From: Heterocephalus glaber
Lineage: Eukaryota > Chordata > Mammalia > Rodentia > Bathyergidae
Direction: 5' to 3'
NCBI RefSeq assembly: GCF_000247695.1
Contig: NW_004624742.1
Coordinates: 3,009,648 to 3,073,647 of the forward strand
Length of the DNA stretch: 64,000 bases
The notes under the pieces are model-generated. The model was not told the DNA's origin and made no database searches. It worked only from the letters and a program-made list of their open reading frames with translations. The translations under genes were made by a program, and so were the position numbers. Shown here one piece after another: positions 45,117 through 56,182 of the stretch; the stretch's first letter is position 1, and each line of letters opens with the position of its first letter.

Positions 45117-45824
45117 AGGCAGCCAGATATGTAGCACTCCTGGTTGGTAGAGCCAGTGGCCCACCACAACAAAACTAGAAGCAAAAGTAATATATCAAAG
45201 CCTACCCATGAAAACTACATTAAACTAAGACTTTGCTTAGATCAAAATTTTCTTCCTTAAGTTCCTTTTGAAAATCTCTGATATGATTATATTCCCTGGG
45301 ACAACAATACCATACTTCAGAGAAAACTCTGACCATCTGGAGAGAACAAATAATACACTTTGCAACAGTAAAAGATAGACATTCCAAGGTAACTTCTAAG
45401 GTGAAATATGCATAAATGTGATCATTATGGATACAGAACAATGACAATCAGTATAGTTCCCTAAGCCCTGGGAGTCACTGTCCATGTATAAAAAGAAATC
45501 CAAACCGCCACTCTGTGAACTCCCACCTTGGCCTTTGCCCACCCTTTTTCTTAGTGTGTACTTTCATCTTGCACTGTTTTTTCCTTGATACAAATTCTAC
45601 CTTTATTTTCGCAATGCTGTTCTGATGAATTCTTTCATCAAAGAAACAAGTATCAAGGAATCATCCTGCCAGTCCACTATTGGTGGTGGGAGGGGGCTAC
45701 TAGAAATGTATATTTTTCTGAGAAGGCCATATTATGAATAAACACAAGATACAAACTGAGATATCATATCCACAGGCATACAGTCTCTCAACTCCTTTCT
45801 TTTCACAAGTTATAAGTGGCTGTG
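45117..45824. other. Sequence with a possible LTR fragment
   Basis: 45480-45690 reads like a retroviral LTR R/U5 zone (TATAAAAAG at 45487, then a C/T-rich stretch and CAAATTCTACCTTTATTTTCGC), but I cannot name a family and no terminal TG..CA was found. The rest is unassigned. Confidence 0.3.
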
Positions 45825-45992
45825 TTCATTTATTTAATAGATGTCTACTGAGCACTTCTGGGCTAAGCACTGTAGGCTGAGGAATATGTGTGCCAGATCT
45901 GTGTCAGGCACGGTAGGTTTTAGAATAAATGAAATACAGCTTTTGCTCCCAGGAGCTCACAGTTGAATGAGCAAGACAGTCAGGAATAAGGG
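45825..45992 (-). repeat. L2 3' end, antisense
   Basis: TTCATTTATTTAATAGATGTC, TACTGAGCACTTCTGGGC, GTGTCAGGCACGG, AGGAGCTCACAGTTGAATG: reverse of the L2 tail with drift. Confidence 0.6.
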
Positions 45993-46839
45993 AGGTCTAA
46001 AGGAGAACGTGGCACTTTGAGCTCCCCAGGAAACAGATGCTTAGTACAGAGTTGAGTGACCAGGCTGCCCTTAGAGTCAGCATGTGTGGAAAGGAGAAGG
46101 AGGCAGGATGGGCAGAGATGTCAAGCTGTGATACGGACTTGATGGTGGCTTCAGTAGCCCTACAGGGAGCTCTGACCCTTTGATCTTGTCCCAAGTTAGG
46201 CCAAGATAACCTTTACACTCCACTCTCATCAATCACTGAGTGGGAGCCACCCAACCTAGAGTAATCCCTGTGGAGATGACAGCTAGCTTTACCCACAGCA
46301 CTTCTAACAACTGGGACAGCAAGTGCTTGAGAGCAGAGAAGGGGAAAGCAGTGAACTGTTGGGAAGATCATGCAGGCTTTACCGGAAAGAGTCTTAGAAG
46401 AAAAAGAGTTTCCAGACAGCAAAAAGGGAAGTAAATTCCAATTGCAGTGCCTATCCACTTTGGTTGTCTAGGGGACCAGGGAGTGCATGTTGAGGAGAAT
46501 GAGAGAATGTAATTCTTTCCTTACCCCCAGGAAGATGGGACTTTATCCCCTCTTCCTCCTTTCTATGCGAAGCCAAAATGCCTCATCATGTTCCATAAAC
46601 ACTAACTGAATGCAACTCTGTAGATAAACAGTTGTAAACTACTCTAGCTGGATAGAAGTCAAACCATGCCTATCTGGTGAGCAATTCAATAAGATTTTTA
46701 AATTGGAAAATATATAGTTATTAATAAATATCATCACCTGTGTGGCTGGCTGCCCCTCTTCGTCCCCAGGGCAGAAGACTGATGGCTGCAGTGGATGTGG
46801 AGGAAAGGCTGAGTGCTTTATACCAAACAGAATCAGGAC
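45993..46839. other. Repeat-poor sequence
   Basis: No exon or element recognised; frames at 45997-46458 are random and overlap on both strands. Confidence 0.4.
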
Positions 46840-47005
46840 CCGGTCATGACTCAGCTGCTCACTGTCTGGAAGATCTTGGTCCAGGCATTTCCCCTCCCTG
46901 AACCTTGTTTCTGTCATCTGTGAAACAGCGGTAACATCAACTCCCAATGTTGTTGTGAGACTGAAATAAAGATAACTTAAATAAAATTGTGCTATATATT
47001 GTGGA
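46840..47005 (+). repeat. MIR SINE
   Basis: ATGACTCAGCTGCTCACTG, TTTCCCCTCCCTGAACC, CATCTGTGAAACAGCGG and AATGTTGTTGTGAGACTG: a sense MIR core. It explains most of the minus-strand frame at 46639-47097. Confidence 0.7.
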
Positions 47006-50000
47006 TCCCTGGTACCCATTTGCCATCTTGGACAACTCACGGAAGCTGTGACCTTGATCTGCTCCAAGTTCATTGTTGTTCTCTGCCACTCTGTCACATC
47101 TTCACCAGAGTAGAGTAAGCCTGGACACTTTTATATATTCATAGTCTGTTCAGACAAAGCCACGAGCTGGTAGTGAACTGAGACTGGGAAATAAGTGGCT
47201 TCATTCTTTCTCATCTTGCTAGATCTAGACTGGGATTAGAGATGGTTGCTTAGTGATGGTTATTAATGGATCTGAGGGAACAACAGGCCCAAGGCTCCAC
47301 CTTCCTATCAGGGAAGAACTGCTAGAGTTTTTGTTTCTGAGGATTATTTGGATGCTTTCCTTGAGAGAGGGTTTTATTGTGAGGCAAACTGAGGACATTC
47401 CTCTGCTGAGAACTATCACTAGGATGAAAGAAGAACCATGGGACATGGGATTGGGTGTGGGGAGCTAGAATTTGCACTCTATTCTTGGAGTAGGTTATTC
47501 CAGAACAGAGGCAGGATAATCAAAGAGGAGCTGCACAAACGCACTTCTGTTTTATGGTTGGCACAGAGAGCCAAAAAGAGCACATGGCTCTTTTTTTTCC
47601 CTCTCTTCTTAAGTCTTTGTAAGTCATTGCCATTGCTGCCACCACGGCAGGCACTGGGCTCCTGAGTGTCTCAGAGCTGGGGGTGGGAGGGATGTGTCAG
47701 AGAACCTCAAATACGATGGCACCTAGTGACCTGTGAGTTAAGAATTTCTGGACTGTTCCCATTCAGCTGGCTTCCCAAAGCTCTACGGTCCACCCTGCTC
47801 TCTGGAGGAACATAGTTTTTATTCATTCAGCCTACAGCCTGGATTCCAATTGCTTTTGCAGGTTAAGAGTAACAAGCAGTGAAGATCTAACAGTAATATT
47901 TTCCATAAAAAGACTGAAAGAAATAAACTGCGAAGTTTTAAGAAAACATGATTTTTTCAATAAGCTGTTTCAAATGCTTTTCAACGTGGGACACAGTGAA
48001 AGAAACAGAGCAAGTTAGATCAGCCTGCTTATTTTAAATTCATCTCACAATGCAGGTTTCTAATTACAGAATTCTTTTTAAGGTTAACTAATGGAAGAAA
48101 TCAACTGTTAGTGAATTTCTAAATGGAAAGAAACAAACTAACCACAAAACATTTAATTGTGGAATAAGATCCCATGTTGAAGATAGGAAAAGCCACTGGT
48201 AGTGGTTCTGGCCTTGGTAGTGTGGCCTTCCAGCAAGGGTGGACACAGGGTTTCTGTCTCTTCCCATACAGGCACAGAATTTACAGCCATTCTCGGCTGA
48301 TAGCAGATTTATCAGTCAAATTGAACAGAATCTGACGTTCAAGTTTGCTGCCTGAGTCATCTGTTCCTCCTCTTCCCTGCACCTTCTCTTCCTCTTCCTC
48401 TTTCTCTTCTACTTTTTCTCTAATGCTCACCATCTAGCTGTGAAAATCCAAAGAATTACTTGCCTGTAGCACTTTTCTAATTTCCTTCTCCTACCAGCCA
48501 GAAATCAAAAATGGCTTTTTGAGGTTCCCCCTTCACCCCACTCTGAACAAACCTCAGGTTAAAAAAGCTCTGGGAAGCAACAATTTCTATAGCTGTCAGC
48601 CAAGAAGGAGACCCTCTTTCTCAAACTGTAACCTGAAACCAGAAATGAGGAGAGTGAAGCCTAATTCCCTCAACCCAGAAGGAGAGCCCTCCTCCATGCT
48701 CTGCAGACCTGAAGAGCAAAGGCCTATTTCAGTCTGGTAGTTCAGAGGCCTGAAGCCTGGAATACTGCATTTGTAATATTACCAATGAGTTGTCCAGCTC
48801 CATTAGCCTATAATAATAGTAATCTTCACTGGAAGGACAAGAGAAGCACGTATTCTGCTTTTTGCTCCTTTCAGAGCAACAAATAGATATTTGATCACAG
48901 TAACTCAAAAGAATGGTAATTTATTGTAAGGAACATACAAAAATCCAGGAAAAGAAACAGAATATTTAGGAGATGCTCACGGCTATTCTTTTCCCTGTCC
49001 TTCTACCTTGTACTATGTTACTTCTTTCTGCTCATTCTCATTTTTGCCTCTTGGCTGATGCCTACTAGGGTTTTACTTCCCAGTAACTTTGGATGTCATG
49101 AACTTGGACCCAGCATGGTCCCAGATTTATCTGCTTTTGCATATCCTTATTTCTAAGTTCATCTCCTAGTGCTAACTTCACTTTTTAGCTTAATTCCTGA
49201 ATGTGTTCATCATTTTAAACTAGGTTATGTCATATATTGCTGGACAGCCTATTTTTCACTCCAGGTCAACCGCATACCCTGGGTTACTTCCTGGAGCTGG
49301 AGTAGAGCTTTGGGCACCGAGAGAGGAAAAACGGGTTCTATATACAGAATATGGCTAGGGGTAGACCCTGAAGCAGAAGCACTGGAAGGTATGATGTTTA
49401 ATGTAGGTGACTCTGGCCGTGGCTCTGGCTAAGACAGTCTCAGGTTTTGGCAATCTGAATTGGACAGGCAAGCATACTACAAAATCATTTCATTTTGGAT
49501 GAAATCTGTTTCATGCTCAAAATAATAGATATAGATGAACTGAGATGAGTTTTCAGTGTTGAGCAAATTTTAGGTTTTTGTGAAAGAACAAATCTAAGCA
49601 AGGTGCTAACTCAGGAGGTCACACAGAAATGAATAGGAGTAGCAGACAGTCTCAGCTTTTGGTCTCAAAGCCCTGGCCATATGGGGAGAAAAAAACAACA
49701 AACCTCTGTCTCTGTTTTAAATACCAGTAAATTCAGATGTGAAAGAAGAGCTTTCAGGCAGGGTTAAGGGAGAGGGACTGATGCCTTTATGCCCAGTCAC
49801 CCTGCTATGCCCCAGAGCTGTGAGCCAGGTCTTCACCACTTCACCCTCTTCACCTCTCTATTCCTCCTCTGAACATGTGATCTGTGCCTTCATCACATGA
49901 TTTCATCTGCTTTTGACTTCAGAAAAGTTCTTTAGAAAAGTCACATTTGAGACTTAAAGTATCAACTCCTTTTAACAGTTGATGCTGTCACAAACTGCTG

Positions 50001-50312
50001 CCTGATCCAGGAGAAAGGATCTTTGTACTCCACAGGAGAAGAGCCAGGGATATCAGTAGATTGTCATAGACCATCTCTGTTGGGAGACTGAGAGTTCCTG
50101 AGGCCGCAGTGACCACCCTGATGGATGGAAGCAGTGGCATCAGACTCAAGCCAGTCTGAGAGCAAAGTATTTCTTTGTAGAGGAAGCTGGATAACCAGAA
50201 GCTCCACTGCCTTGAAATGTCAACTCTTTTAAAACAGAATGGCCTGTCATTTTATGTATTTTATTGTTCTTTGTTATTGTTTTTAATATTTTAAATAACC
50301 AGTGACAACTTG
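47006..50312. other. Second long repeat-poor stretch (3.3 kb)
   Basis: No interspersed repeat named with confidence. A pyrimidine-rich tract runs about 48361-48424 (CCTCTTCCCTGCACC... CTTCCTCTTCCTC units). Frames at 47225-47665 and 49169-49432 have no domain. Like 19.0-22.3 kb, this is a reasonable place to test for conserved non-coding elements or exons. Confidence 0.4.
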
Positions 50313-50380
50313 TAAACCCAGGTTTTAAAAAAATAATGTTCATACTTTTAAACCTAGGTTTTAAAAAAATAATGTTCATA
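50313..50380 (+). repeat. Tandem duplication, 36-base period
   Basis: Two near-identical copies sharing GGTTTTAAAAAAATAATG (50321 and 50357). The two differ by about one substitution in their first bases (CCCAGG versus CCTAGG). Confidence 0.92.
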
Positions 50381-51104
50381 ACTGCATTAACTCAAGTGAT
50401 GCAACAAGACTGTGATTTAGCCAGAGCAGGAGTTACTAATCTCATTTGCAAATATGGAGATTGAGGCTAAGCGAAAATAGATTTGTCTCATCTCTAGGAC
50501 ATGGCAGAAATTCTAATAAGCCAAAGCCTTAAGATCCAGGGCTGCATTTCTATCTCCATTTTGTAGGGTGCCTAATAGCACATTATATAAATTCAAGTCA
50601 AAGGAAAACTAAAAACAGTTTTGTTAAAATATAGGAGAAAGTATTATTTCATTTGGCTGTTATCTCATCATTAAATGACACTAGAGAGAGAGAGAAAAAA
50701 ATCTTAAAGCAGCTCCGTATCCTTAATGTTTTGGAATATGAAACCTGCTCTACAAACAATTTATCCCAAAATCATCTGTTTAAGGTTATAAGATTAAACT
50801 GTTCCTGCTTGGCAAAATACAAGCTTTTGTTTGAAAAGATTTTGAAAGGGCATTGTTTAAAGCTCTACTATGTTTCTTGGAAGTATAATAGCATCTCAAA
50901 TTATGACCTAGTAACTTTCAATATTAATCAATAAAACTGTATGGATTCAATTTTCCTTTAAACATAATTTTTAATCAAGAAAAAATACATACCTAACTGC
51001 ATTTTGACAGTTTTAAAGACTCAAATGTTGTCATTCCTTCTGATGAGCTCAAGATTTGCCCAGATTCCCACATCATTACCGGTGTAAAACAACATTCAAA
51101 ACCA

Positions 51105-51190
51105 GTTGTATTATGTACTGGTATCAATTCCCCACAATGAATGTAATCATTATGTCCTGAAAACATATATTAATAAACAAAAATTAAATG
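51105..51190 (+). mobile_element. Extremely truncated LINE-1 3' tail, sense
   Basis: TATGTACTGGTATCAATTCC, CCACAATGAATGTAATCATTATG and ATATTAATAAACAAAAATTAAATG match the terminal 80 bases of the L1 3' UTR seen near 45060-45110. Only the tail was copied. Confidence 0.75.
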
Positions 51191-51706
51191 AAATAAAGAC
51201 AAAAAATAAGTTTTTTGTTCTTCTATTGAACAAATATCAAGATGAATCAATTATGGTATTTGTTTTTCTTTCTTGCTTGTTAATAATCTCTAGGATAGCT
51301 CATATTAGCCAAGCAAGTTAAAATAAAGAACAATTAGAACTATTAGCATGCCAGAGTTTACAAGGTCTTGTACCTTGTGTTCTGCCACCCTCATATCTGA
51401 GGTATTTCAGTTGCCCTCTAATATCAGGCAGCTCTGTAAAAAAACTCACATCGCCAATAAAGTATACAAAACCCTTGCCAGCAGATAATCATCACTGTAA
51501 TCTTGCCATAAAAGAGCATGTGAAACTTTTGCAAACAAAAGAAATAGGTTCTGTCTGCAGTGTCCAAAATCTACAATACAGAAATCTGTAAATCATTAGG
51601 GCTCAAAAATTACAGACACTTGATTGTGTTTACCAGGAGTGCCATCACGGAAATTTCTGAAAAGTCTTAAAGGGCTTTCTCCTAATATAAATTAAGAAAT
51701 GGAGAA
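51191..51706. other. Repeat-poor, AT-rich sequence
   Basis: Nothing recognised apart from AT bias. Confidence 0.4.
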
Positions 51707-51754
51707 AGAACCAAAACATAAACGAAGGATAGAACCAAAACATAAACGAAGGAT
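51707..51754 (+). repeat. Perfect 24-base tandem duplication
   Basis: AGAACCAAAACATAAACGAA-type unit present twice head to tail (51707-51730, 51731-51754) without a mismatch. Confidence 0.95.
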
Positions 51755-51824
51755 ATCAGACTACAGCCAGAAGGGATCTTAACTAAGGGATTGAGAACCA
51801 TTTGCTGTCCAGATATCATGACTT

Positions 51825-52300
51825 TAAAAGGTTTATAATGAAGTGAAATGTACCACAAAGGTACATATCATTAGTGTACAATTTGGTGAAATTTTACAAA
51901 GCATAGAGTTATATAATCAGCACTCAACAAAAAAGTAGAAAACCACCAGCAGCTCACTTACATCTCCATCACCAAAGGTAATCCCCATCCTGATTCATTT
52001 TCTTCATCTTGGATTTTAATTAATAGGAATCATATAGTGGCAAACCTTTTTGCCTGGCTGCTTTCACTCCTATGATGTTTGTGACAATCGTTTGCATTGT
52101 TGCATTAGCAGTAGGCTGTTCACTCTAACTGCTAGAATGCAGTCCAATATAGTGAATGTGTCCCAGTTACTCATTCTATTACTAAGCATTCTATTATGGG
52201 GCATTTGGTTCATATGTTGGAGACTGAAATTTATTATTTGGGTTTGGAAGGTTTTAATAAACAGTCACATACTTGAAATAGATTCTCAGGGGATCTTTAT
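51825..52300 (-). mobile_element. L1M-type 3' UTR, antisense
   Basis: ATTAGTGTACAATTTGGTG, CAGCACTCAACAAAAAAGTAG, CTCACTTACATCTCCATCACC, TAATCCCCATCCTGATTC and GGAATCATATAGTGGCAAACC follow an antisense old L1 3' UTR. It is comparable to 3065-3425. Confidence 0.7.
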
Positions 52301-53354
52301 GCTGACATAAAGAAAGAAAATAAAGAAGTCATTTCACTTGTGCAGACCTTTAACTTTGTCCTGCTTTGCCCCCACCCCCACCCCAGGTACCTCAGGAAAA
52401 AGTGTGAGTTATAGGGTTGTGAGAACATAATTGATACAAGGAGGCTGAGATCCAGACTTCAGGATAATGAGCAGGGACTTTATATCTGCAAATGATCTGC
52501 AGGGAGTAAACACCAAAAATTGCGCATGTCTGTAAACTCCAGGGATGCTCTCTGGTCACTCAAAAGTCCTCTGTAAATATCTCAGAGCAACTAGGGCACC
52601 TCATTCAGCCCCAGATTACTATGGCTTCCATCTTTAGCTACTCAAAAAACATAGATATCCAACCACACTCCAAAATTCTCAATAAAAAGTGAGTTAATGG
52701 CTGTATATATAATGAAGTGTATTCAGGTCCTGGCAGATTTATCTTCCTATCTTAGGCATAACTGTGGCAAAAAAAAAAAAAAAAACTTTCTCTACCAAAC
52801 AGCTTCTATTTTCCTCCCTTCTCCAAGAATACAACAGCTACCTGTTTAAGATCTCTTTTGAGATTCTAAAATTACTTACTAAATTCCCAATAATGTGAAG
52901 AAAAAATAGCTTACTTCCAGACAGTCTCTATTTATCCGAGTACAATGCTTTAAATATGTTTAAGTATTTTAGAGATAAACCATTGATATTTTACTCTCTG
53001 ATCAATAAATGAATCTGATCACCAGTAAATGAATCTAAATACCTTTGGGAGCTAAAGTAAACAAGGGTGTTCATTTGAAGGAGGGAATCTGGGAAAATAG
53101 AAGGAAGGGTAGTTTTTAGAGTCATTGGTTTGAAAACACACTTAAAACATTTATATCAAAATTGAGGACTGTTTATGTTCCATTTCTTTGCCAGAGTTTG
53201 AAGAAATATGTACATTCTCAAAAACAAAAACATTATTTTATAAAGAATATGGTGGTGTTTATAAACAGAAGTGTCTGAGATGACTGTAATCATTTTAAAG
53301 TCTCAGTCTTCTAATTATATTTTTAATTTTTCCTATTTCTCTGATTTTCTTTCT
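52301..53354. other. Repeat-poor sequence
   Basis: A C-rich tract (C5-A-C5-A-C4) lies at about 52370-52385 and an 18-base A-run near 52770. No exon recognised. Confidence 0.4.
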
Positions 53355-53512
53355 TTTTAGGCACTGGGTATTGAACACAGGGACTTCACTCTGACATCCC
53401 CTGCCCCTTTAAAATTTTTTAAATTTGCTTTGCTAAGTTGCCCAGCCTGAGCTCAAACTTGGGACCCTCCTGCCCCCAGGCTCCCAGAGAGTCACTATGC
53501 TCAACTGACTGG
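53355..53512 (-). mobile_element. B1-ID dimeric SINE, antisense, old
   Basis: Reversed ID (GGCACTGGGTATTGAACACAGG) with a shortened middle, then reversed B1 (TTTGCTAAGTTGCCCAGCC, CTGAGCTCAAACTTGGGACCCTCC, CAGGCTCCCAGAGAG). Heavily diverged, no target-site duplication visible. Confidence 0.75.
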
Positions 53513-53849
53513 GTATTTCTTTTTGCATGCTTTTCTGTCAAACTTTATAAGCCCTATAATAACATGATGTAGTGGTTCATGTAGCTTTTCTAAAAGCACA
53601 TCTGGAAGTTGAATTAATGACCCCTTGGGTTAAACAAGTTTTCGTGCTATGGTTTAGAAACATTGTAGTCTCCTTATAAGGTTAATGTAGGGGCCTAAAG
53701 TACAGTAAAAAATAATTATAGCTATGCTGTGTGAATCCCAGAAAAATAAAAGAAATACAAAAATTCTCCTAACTCGCGACTATCAGTTTTTCCAGCTAAC
53801 TTGTGCTTTTAACTTTTGCGACAATCACTGTGTAATGTATTTGAAAAAG
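53513..53849. other. Repeat-poor sequence
   Basis: Nothing recognised. Confidence 0.4.
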
Positions 53850-54005
53850 TTCTCTTCACAATGACTCTGATGTAGGTAATGGTATCATCCTCATGTTGCA
53901 GCTTGGAAATTGGACTTAGAGAATTTAACACATTGCCAAAGTGACAGTTGTGAGTGGCAGAGCCAGAACTTAAATCCAGCTCTGGCCTAAAGCCCAAGCC
54001 TAACT
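53850..54005 (-). repeat. MIR SINE, antisense
   Basis: TCACAATGACTCTGATGTAGG, TGGTATCATCCTCATGTTGC, TTAACACATTGCCAAAGTGAC, GTGGCAGAGCCAGAACTTAAATCC: a full reverse MIR core. Confidence 0.85.
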
Positions 54006-54454
54006 ACTGTGATTTGCCACTCTCTTGTACAGAAAAATTGACACCAAGGCCAAGTTACCCTGAACACAAAAGCTTCACCACCAGGTCCTGGAGAACCAAA
54101 GGCTTAAATCCTAACTCCAAAGGTATAGTTGACTTCTATTGAATTTGTTGAAAATAATGAAATCTAGCTCTCAATCAATGGAGGGAACAATATCAGTATT
54201 AAAATTTGGTTTGGGCTCTCTTTTTAAGTAAGTGATATGCAGAAAACTCCATTTAGAGAACCAGGACTATTACATCCATGGACAGTTTATTCTATGCTAC
54301 TAAGTGCTAGAAATAGAGAAGTTAACAAAATGTGGTTCCTGCATCCAAGTATACAAACATGTGACTATTGCATCTGTTACACTAAACAGACAACAGTCAT
54401 GTCCTCAGTCTGCATTTACTATGGACACCTGGTTAATCTCCCAGGGTTAATAAC
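54006..54454. other. Repeat-poor sequence
   Basis: Nothing recognised. Confidence 0.4.
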
Positions 54455-54583
54455 TCTCAACAGGCCCTTCTTTTTCTGCACAGCTAAAATGAGTTATTTC
54501 CTACCATATGTGAGGCAAATTCTCAACAGGCCCTTCTTTTTCTGCACAGCTAAAATGAGTTATTTCCTACCATATGTGAGGCA
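54455..54583 (+). repeat. Perfect 66-base-period tandem duplication
   Basis: 63 bases starting TCTCAACAGGCCCTTC and ending TATGTGAGGCA are present at 54455-54517 and again at 54521-54583 with no mismatch. A frame of 117 codons (54237-54590) owes its repeated C terminus to this. Confidence 0.95.
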
Positions 54584-54613
54584 TTACTAAATAACAGCAC
54601 CAAGGGACATTAC

Positions 54614-54629
54614 AAGAGTGCAAATACTT
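54614..54629. repeat. Target-site duplication of the following B1
   Basis: AAGAGTGCAAATACTT matches AAGAATGCAAATACTT at 54792-54807 (15 of 16). Confidence 0.9.
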
Positions 54630-54791
54630 CCCAGAATGGTCGCGCAATCCTGTAATCCTAGCACTTGGGAGGCCGAGACAGGAGGACTGCTATGTGTTGA
54701 AGGCTAGCCTGGACAACACAGTGAATTCAAGACCAGCCTGAACTACATAGTGAGACCTTGTCTCAAAAAATAAAACAAAACAAACAAATAA
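54630..54791 (+). mobile_element. B1 SINE, sense
   Basis: ATGGTCGCGCAATCCTGTAATCC, TAGCACTTGGGAGGCCGAG, two 'CCAGCCTG/CTAGCCTGG' segments, GAGACCTTGTCTC and an A/CAAA tail with flanking duplication. Confidence 0.93.
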
Positions 54792-54807
54792 AAGAATGCA
54801 AATACTT

Positions 54808-55564
54808 GCTTCTTTAAAGGCTCATTTCCAAGTTTTCTGATTTACCTATAGAGTGAATTTTTCTACCAAACTTTCACCACATATACGTACCCTTTCCTCC
54901 CATCTCCCCAGTAGCGAAGACTTATGTTTAAAATCCACCTTAAAACTATAGATTTTTCTTTGGGTAGGACTCTATTCCCACTCCCAGAATTCTAGAAGGC
55001 AAGAGCCAAAGTGGTCGAAATGGCAGAATAGAACACCTGAGCCATCCATCCTTTTAAAAATTTGACAACGGAAACTCAGAGCTATGTGGATTGTGTGTAG
55101 ACACACAAGAATAAACAAATGCAAAATTTGAGTCTAGGTTGTCTTTCTTTTTCTACAACCTTATAATTTATGCCAAATCCTAATGCCTGATGTGAGCTCT
55201 GTTGGCTAAGCAAATACAGTACACAAGAAGGAATTCCCAGCTTTTTATCTACTACTAGTTACCCAGCACCATCAGCCGATGGTTTCATTGCATGGTACCT
55301 TCCTTCCTAGACTAAACTACCCATTGATGCTAATGCTGAACAACAGCAGGGACAGCATTTTTAGGAAACATCTGGGCAGAGGTGGAAACTGCTCAGAGCC
55401 ACTTACTAGGGCATTTATCATGATGTACTTTGTTAGTTGATTCTTGGATGTGTGACACAGCAGATGAAGCAAGGATATTTTAGTAGTAGGAGTTGGTGAC
55501 AAATTCATGATCTGGGAGAAGAGGACAGTGAAAGAGAATTGGGCCAACACATTGAAGAATGAAA
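54808..55564. other. Repeat-poor sequence
   Basis: Nothing recognised. Confidence 0.4.
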
Positions 55565-55690
55565 ATGTTGGAGAAAAGCAGAGTTAACTGACTTGCCCAA
55601 GGCCAGACAGCTATTTGGTACGAGATGGAGCATCTGAATTCTGATGTCAGGATTCCTAGGCTGATAGTTCTGTAATGCTGCTTTCTCAAT
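55565..55690 (-). repeat. MIR SINE, antisense
   Basis: AACTGACTTGCCCAAGGCC, AGACAGCTATTTGGTACGAG, TCTGAATTCTGATGTCAGG: reverse MIR core. Confidence 0.75.
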
Positions 55691-55827
55691 GTACCAGAGC
55701 CTTTCGGGTATAGTTCAGAGAGAGGTACAGATGATGAAGAAATACAAAGGTCAAAGGGAATGAAAGAGAATTTATATAAGTCATGAAATTGTTTATGGAG
55801 AACTTATTCACTGTGTGTTAGACATTT

Positions 55828-56182
55828 ATTATGAACTGAATTGTGTGCCCCACAAATTTGTGTGTTGAAGCCCTAACTCTCAATGTGACTATATTTGGAA
55901 ATAGGGCCTTTAAAGCAATGATGAAGCTTACATGAGGTCATAAGGGTGGGGGCCCTAACCCAGTAGGACAGGTGTGCTTATGAGATGAAGAGTTGCCAGG
56001 AACATAGGCACACAGAAGAAGGCAGCCATCTATAAGCTGAAGAGAGGGGACCCAGGGAAAACCCTACCTCCCAGCACCTTGATCTCAGGCTTCCAGACTC
56101 CAGACTGTGAGAAAATTAATTTCTGTTGTGTGAGCCACGTAGTCTGTGATAGTTTGTGATGGCTTCTCATGCTGACTCATAT
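55828..56182 (+). mobile_element. MLT1-like ERVL-MaLR LTR, sense
   Basis: TTATGAACTGAATTGTGTGCCC, TTGAAGCCCTAACTCTCAATG, GAAATAGGGCCTTTAAAG, CCAGGAACATAGGCACAC, GCACCTTGATCTCAGGC, CAGACTGTGAGAAAATTAATTTC and GTGTGAGCCACGTAGTCTG in MaLR order. About 350 bases, solo. Confidence 0.88.

Noticed and set aside
54455..54583. CRISPR-like or other array
   Set aside because: Only two copies with no spacer, in a mammalian genome; it is a tandem duplication.
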